Assembly (NCBI GenBank): GCA_965220365.1
Contig: OZ244823.1
Coordinates: forward strand, 62,001 to 126,000
From: Bin80 sp965220365
Lineage (GTDB): Bacteria; Bacteroidota; Rhodothermia; Rhodothermales; Bin80
Length of the DNA: 64,000 nucleotides
Direction: 5' to 3'
Shown here: piece after piece, positions 63,107 through 64,000 of the stretch
Layout of the letters: each line of letters starts with the position of its first letter
Position numbering within the stretch: position 1 is the stretch's first letter
Position numbers and translations under genes: made by a program
The notes under the pieces: generated by a model
What the model saw: the letters and a program-made list of their open reading frames with translations, nothing else
Database searches by the model: none
What the model was told of the DNA's origin: nothing

Positions 63107-64000
63107 TTACCTGTTCGCCGTGGCGATCGAATTGAACCAGGCCCGTGCACTCGCAATTGCGATAAGTGCACAGCCTGCGTGTCCACTTTGAGGGCTCGGA
63201 TCGATCAGCGTAGCAGCATCTCCTAATCTCTGCGCTGCAATCTGAGAATTTTCAATGGGAACCAGTTCGTCAGCAGCACAATGATAGAGCCGGGTTGGGG
63301 AATCTGGACTCCAGTTCGTTAGGTCGTTTTCACGCAAGCGCTGCAAAAATGGGTGATTGGGATCCTCTTTGACCGCTTGGACCACATCCTGTCGAACGAC
63401 CTGGATGGGAATCGGTGGCATGACATTATTAATTTCATCGCCACTGTGCATCCCATCAAACAGCGGTGGCAACGTAACATCATAGGGGCTTCTCAGGAAG
63501 TCTGATGGGCGCTCGAAAAAATCATATGCCTCGTTATAGCTCAACATGATGTACGGGAGGTAATATGGCTGCGGATAAGGCTCTTCCCGTAAGATCATCT
63601 CTAGCATCGTCCCACTCAAATCATAGGGACCGGCCATGGGAGCAGATGCTACAATAGAAAATATATCACTGTAGTCCTCCTCCATAGCGCGCTGAGCTGC
63701 CATAACGGTATAGCCACCTGAGGAATATCCCGCCAGATACACTTCGTCGGAAACGTCCCACGACTGCGTCATAGACCACCGCTGGACCGCCAGCAAGTGG
63801 TCAATGACGGCCGAGGCCGACACATCAGCGATCAAATAAGGATGGAAACCAGGCGAAGACCCAAGTCCAACGAGGTCAGGCATGACCGAGAGATACCCGT
63901 CCGAGGAAAAGAGCAGCCCAACCAGAACTCCTTCTGTCCCACCCGTCGAAGGGACATCAAAGCGCCGGACACTCGTTCCATGCTGAAACGAAACCGTTGC
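63107..64000 (-). CDS. Alpha/beta hydrolase (lipase/peptidase-like), 5' end outside the window
   Basis: The frame is open from the right edge (TVSFQHGTSVRRFDVPSTGG) through MPDLVGLGSSPGFHPYL to the stop at 63107. It has the catalytic nucleophile in YLAGYSSGGYTVMAAQ (GxSxG), an Asp region in HCAADELVPIENSQ, and the His in PSPQSGHAGCALIA. The layout resembles secreted lipases/esterases of the alpha/beta hydrolase superfamily. At least 298 residues are present and the signal peptide would lie outside. The substrate is unknown. Confidence 0.82.
   Translation of the reverse strand, partial: ATVSFQHGTSVRRFDVPSTGGTEGVLVGLLFSSDGYLSVMPDLVGLGSSPGFHPYLIADVSASAVIDHLLAVQRWSMTQSWDVSDEVYLAGYSSGGYTVMAAQRAMEEDYSDIFSIVASAPMAGPYDLSGTMLEMILREEPYPQPYYLPYIMLSYNEAYDFFERPSDFLRSPYDVTLPPLFDGMHSGDEINNVMPPIPIQVVRQDVVQAVKEDPNHPFLQRLRENDLTNWSPDSPTRLYHCAADELVPIENSQIAAQRLGDAATLIDPSPQSGHAGCALIAIASARAWFNSIATANR

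Overview
The window looks like an accessory-rich stretch of a marine or host-associated member of the Bacteroidota/Rhodothermota group. One secreted protein (59148-60857) ends in a type IX secretion C-terminal domain. Start codons mostly lack a strong Shine-Dalgarno sequence. There are Cys-type sulfatases with their own formylglycine-generating enzyme, RND pumps, and many decayed insertion sequences. No rRNA, tRNA, CRISPR or phage structure was seen. The taxonomic call is an inference.

Layout. 1-2000: two degraded IS256-type transposases. 2341-19259: the most unusual region. It has two complete membrane-fusion/RND pump pairs, a sterol C24-methyltransferase homologue (7769-8800), a single protein joining a GPP34 (GOLPH3-like) domain to a cytochrome P450 (14086-16125), a sterol-type Rieske oxygenase broken by a MITE between the two halves of its iron-sulfur motif (16387-17473), and a TolC-type outer membrane lipoprotein (17718-19259). 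Copies of a TIR-like repeat (CAGYCCGTGGATWAAG) lie at the borders of its modules. 19640-20510: a small membrane-anchored coiled-coil gene bracketed by inverted copies of a second MITE. 20548-28083: housekeeping genes (exonuclease III, DNA polymerase I with no proofreading residues, DNA ligase LigA, and DUF1761, VOC and DUF3052 proteins). 28149-29606: a lipoprotein sulfatase. 29619-43121: one gene of about 4500 codons for a surface protein with about 36 Calx-beta/Ig-like units and a C-terminal beta-barrel. 43150-46440: an IS5-family element split by an IS1634-family element. 46693-60857: a desaturase-family protein, RecG, an intradiol dioxygenase, a NadR-like kinase, FGE plus sulfatase, an outer membrane barrel, an ABC exporter, a DUF819 protein and a T9SS-exported PQQ sugar dehydrogenase. 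60861-64000: unrecognised small ORFs, a transposase remnant, a DUF1016 nuclease remnant and a partial secreted alpha/beta hydrolase.

How the parts may work together. The 2341-19259 region reads as a lipid (probably sterol) tailoring and export island. A side-chain methyltransferase, a P450 tethered to a phosphoinositide-type membrane-binding domain, and a Rieske oxygenase would modify a membrane lipid, and the RND/MFP/OMF proteins would move a hydrophobic product. No squalene epoxidase or oxidosqualene cyclase is visible in the window, so the substrate could be made elsewhere in the genome or come from a host. The island is being eroded by MITEs. These functional links are inference; the domain calls rest on motifs read directly from the translations.
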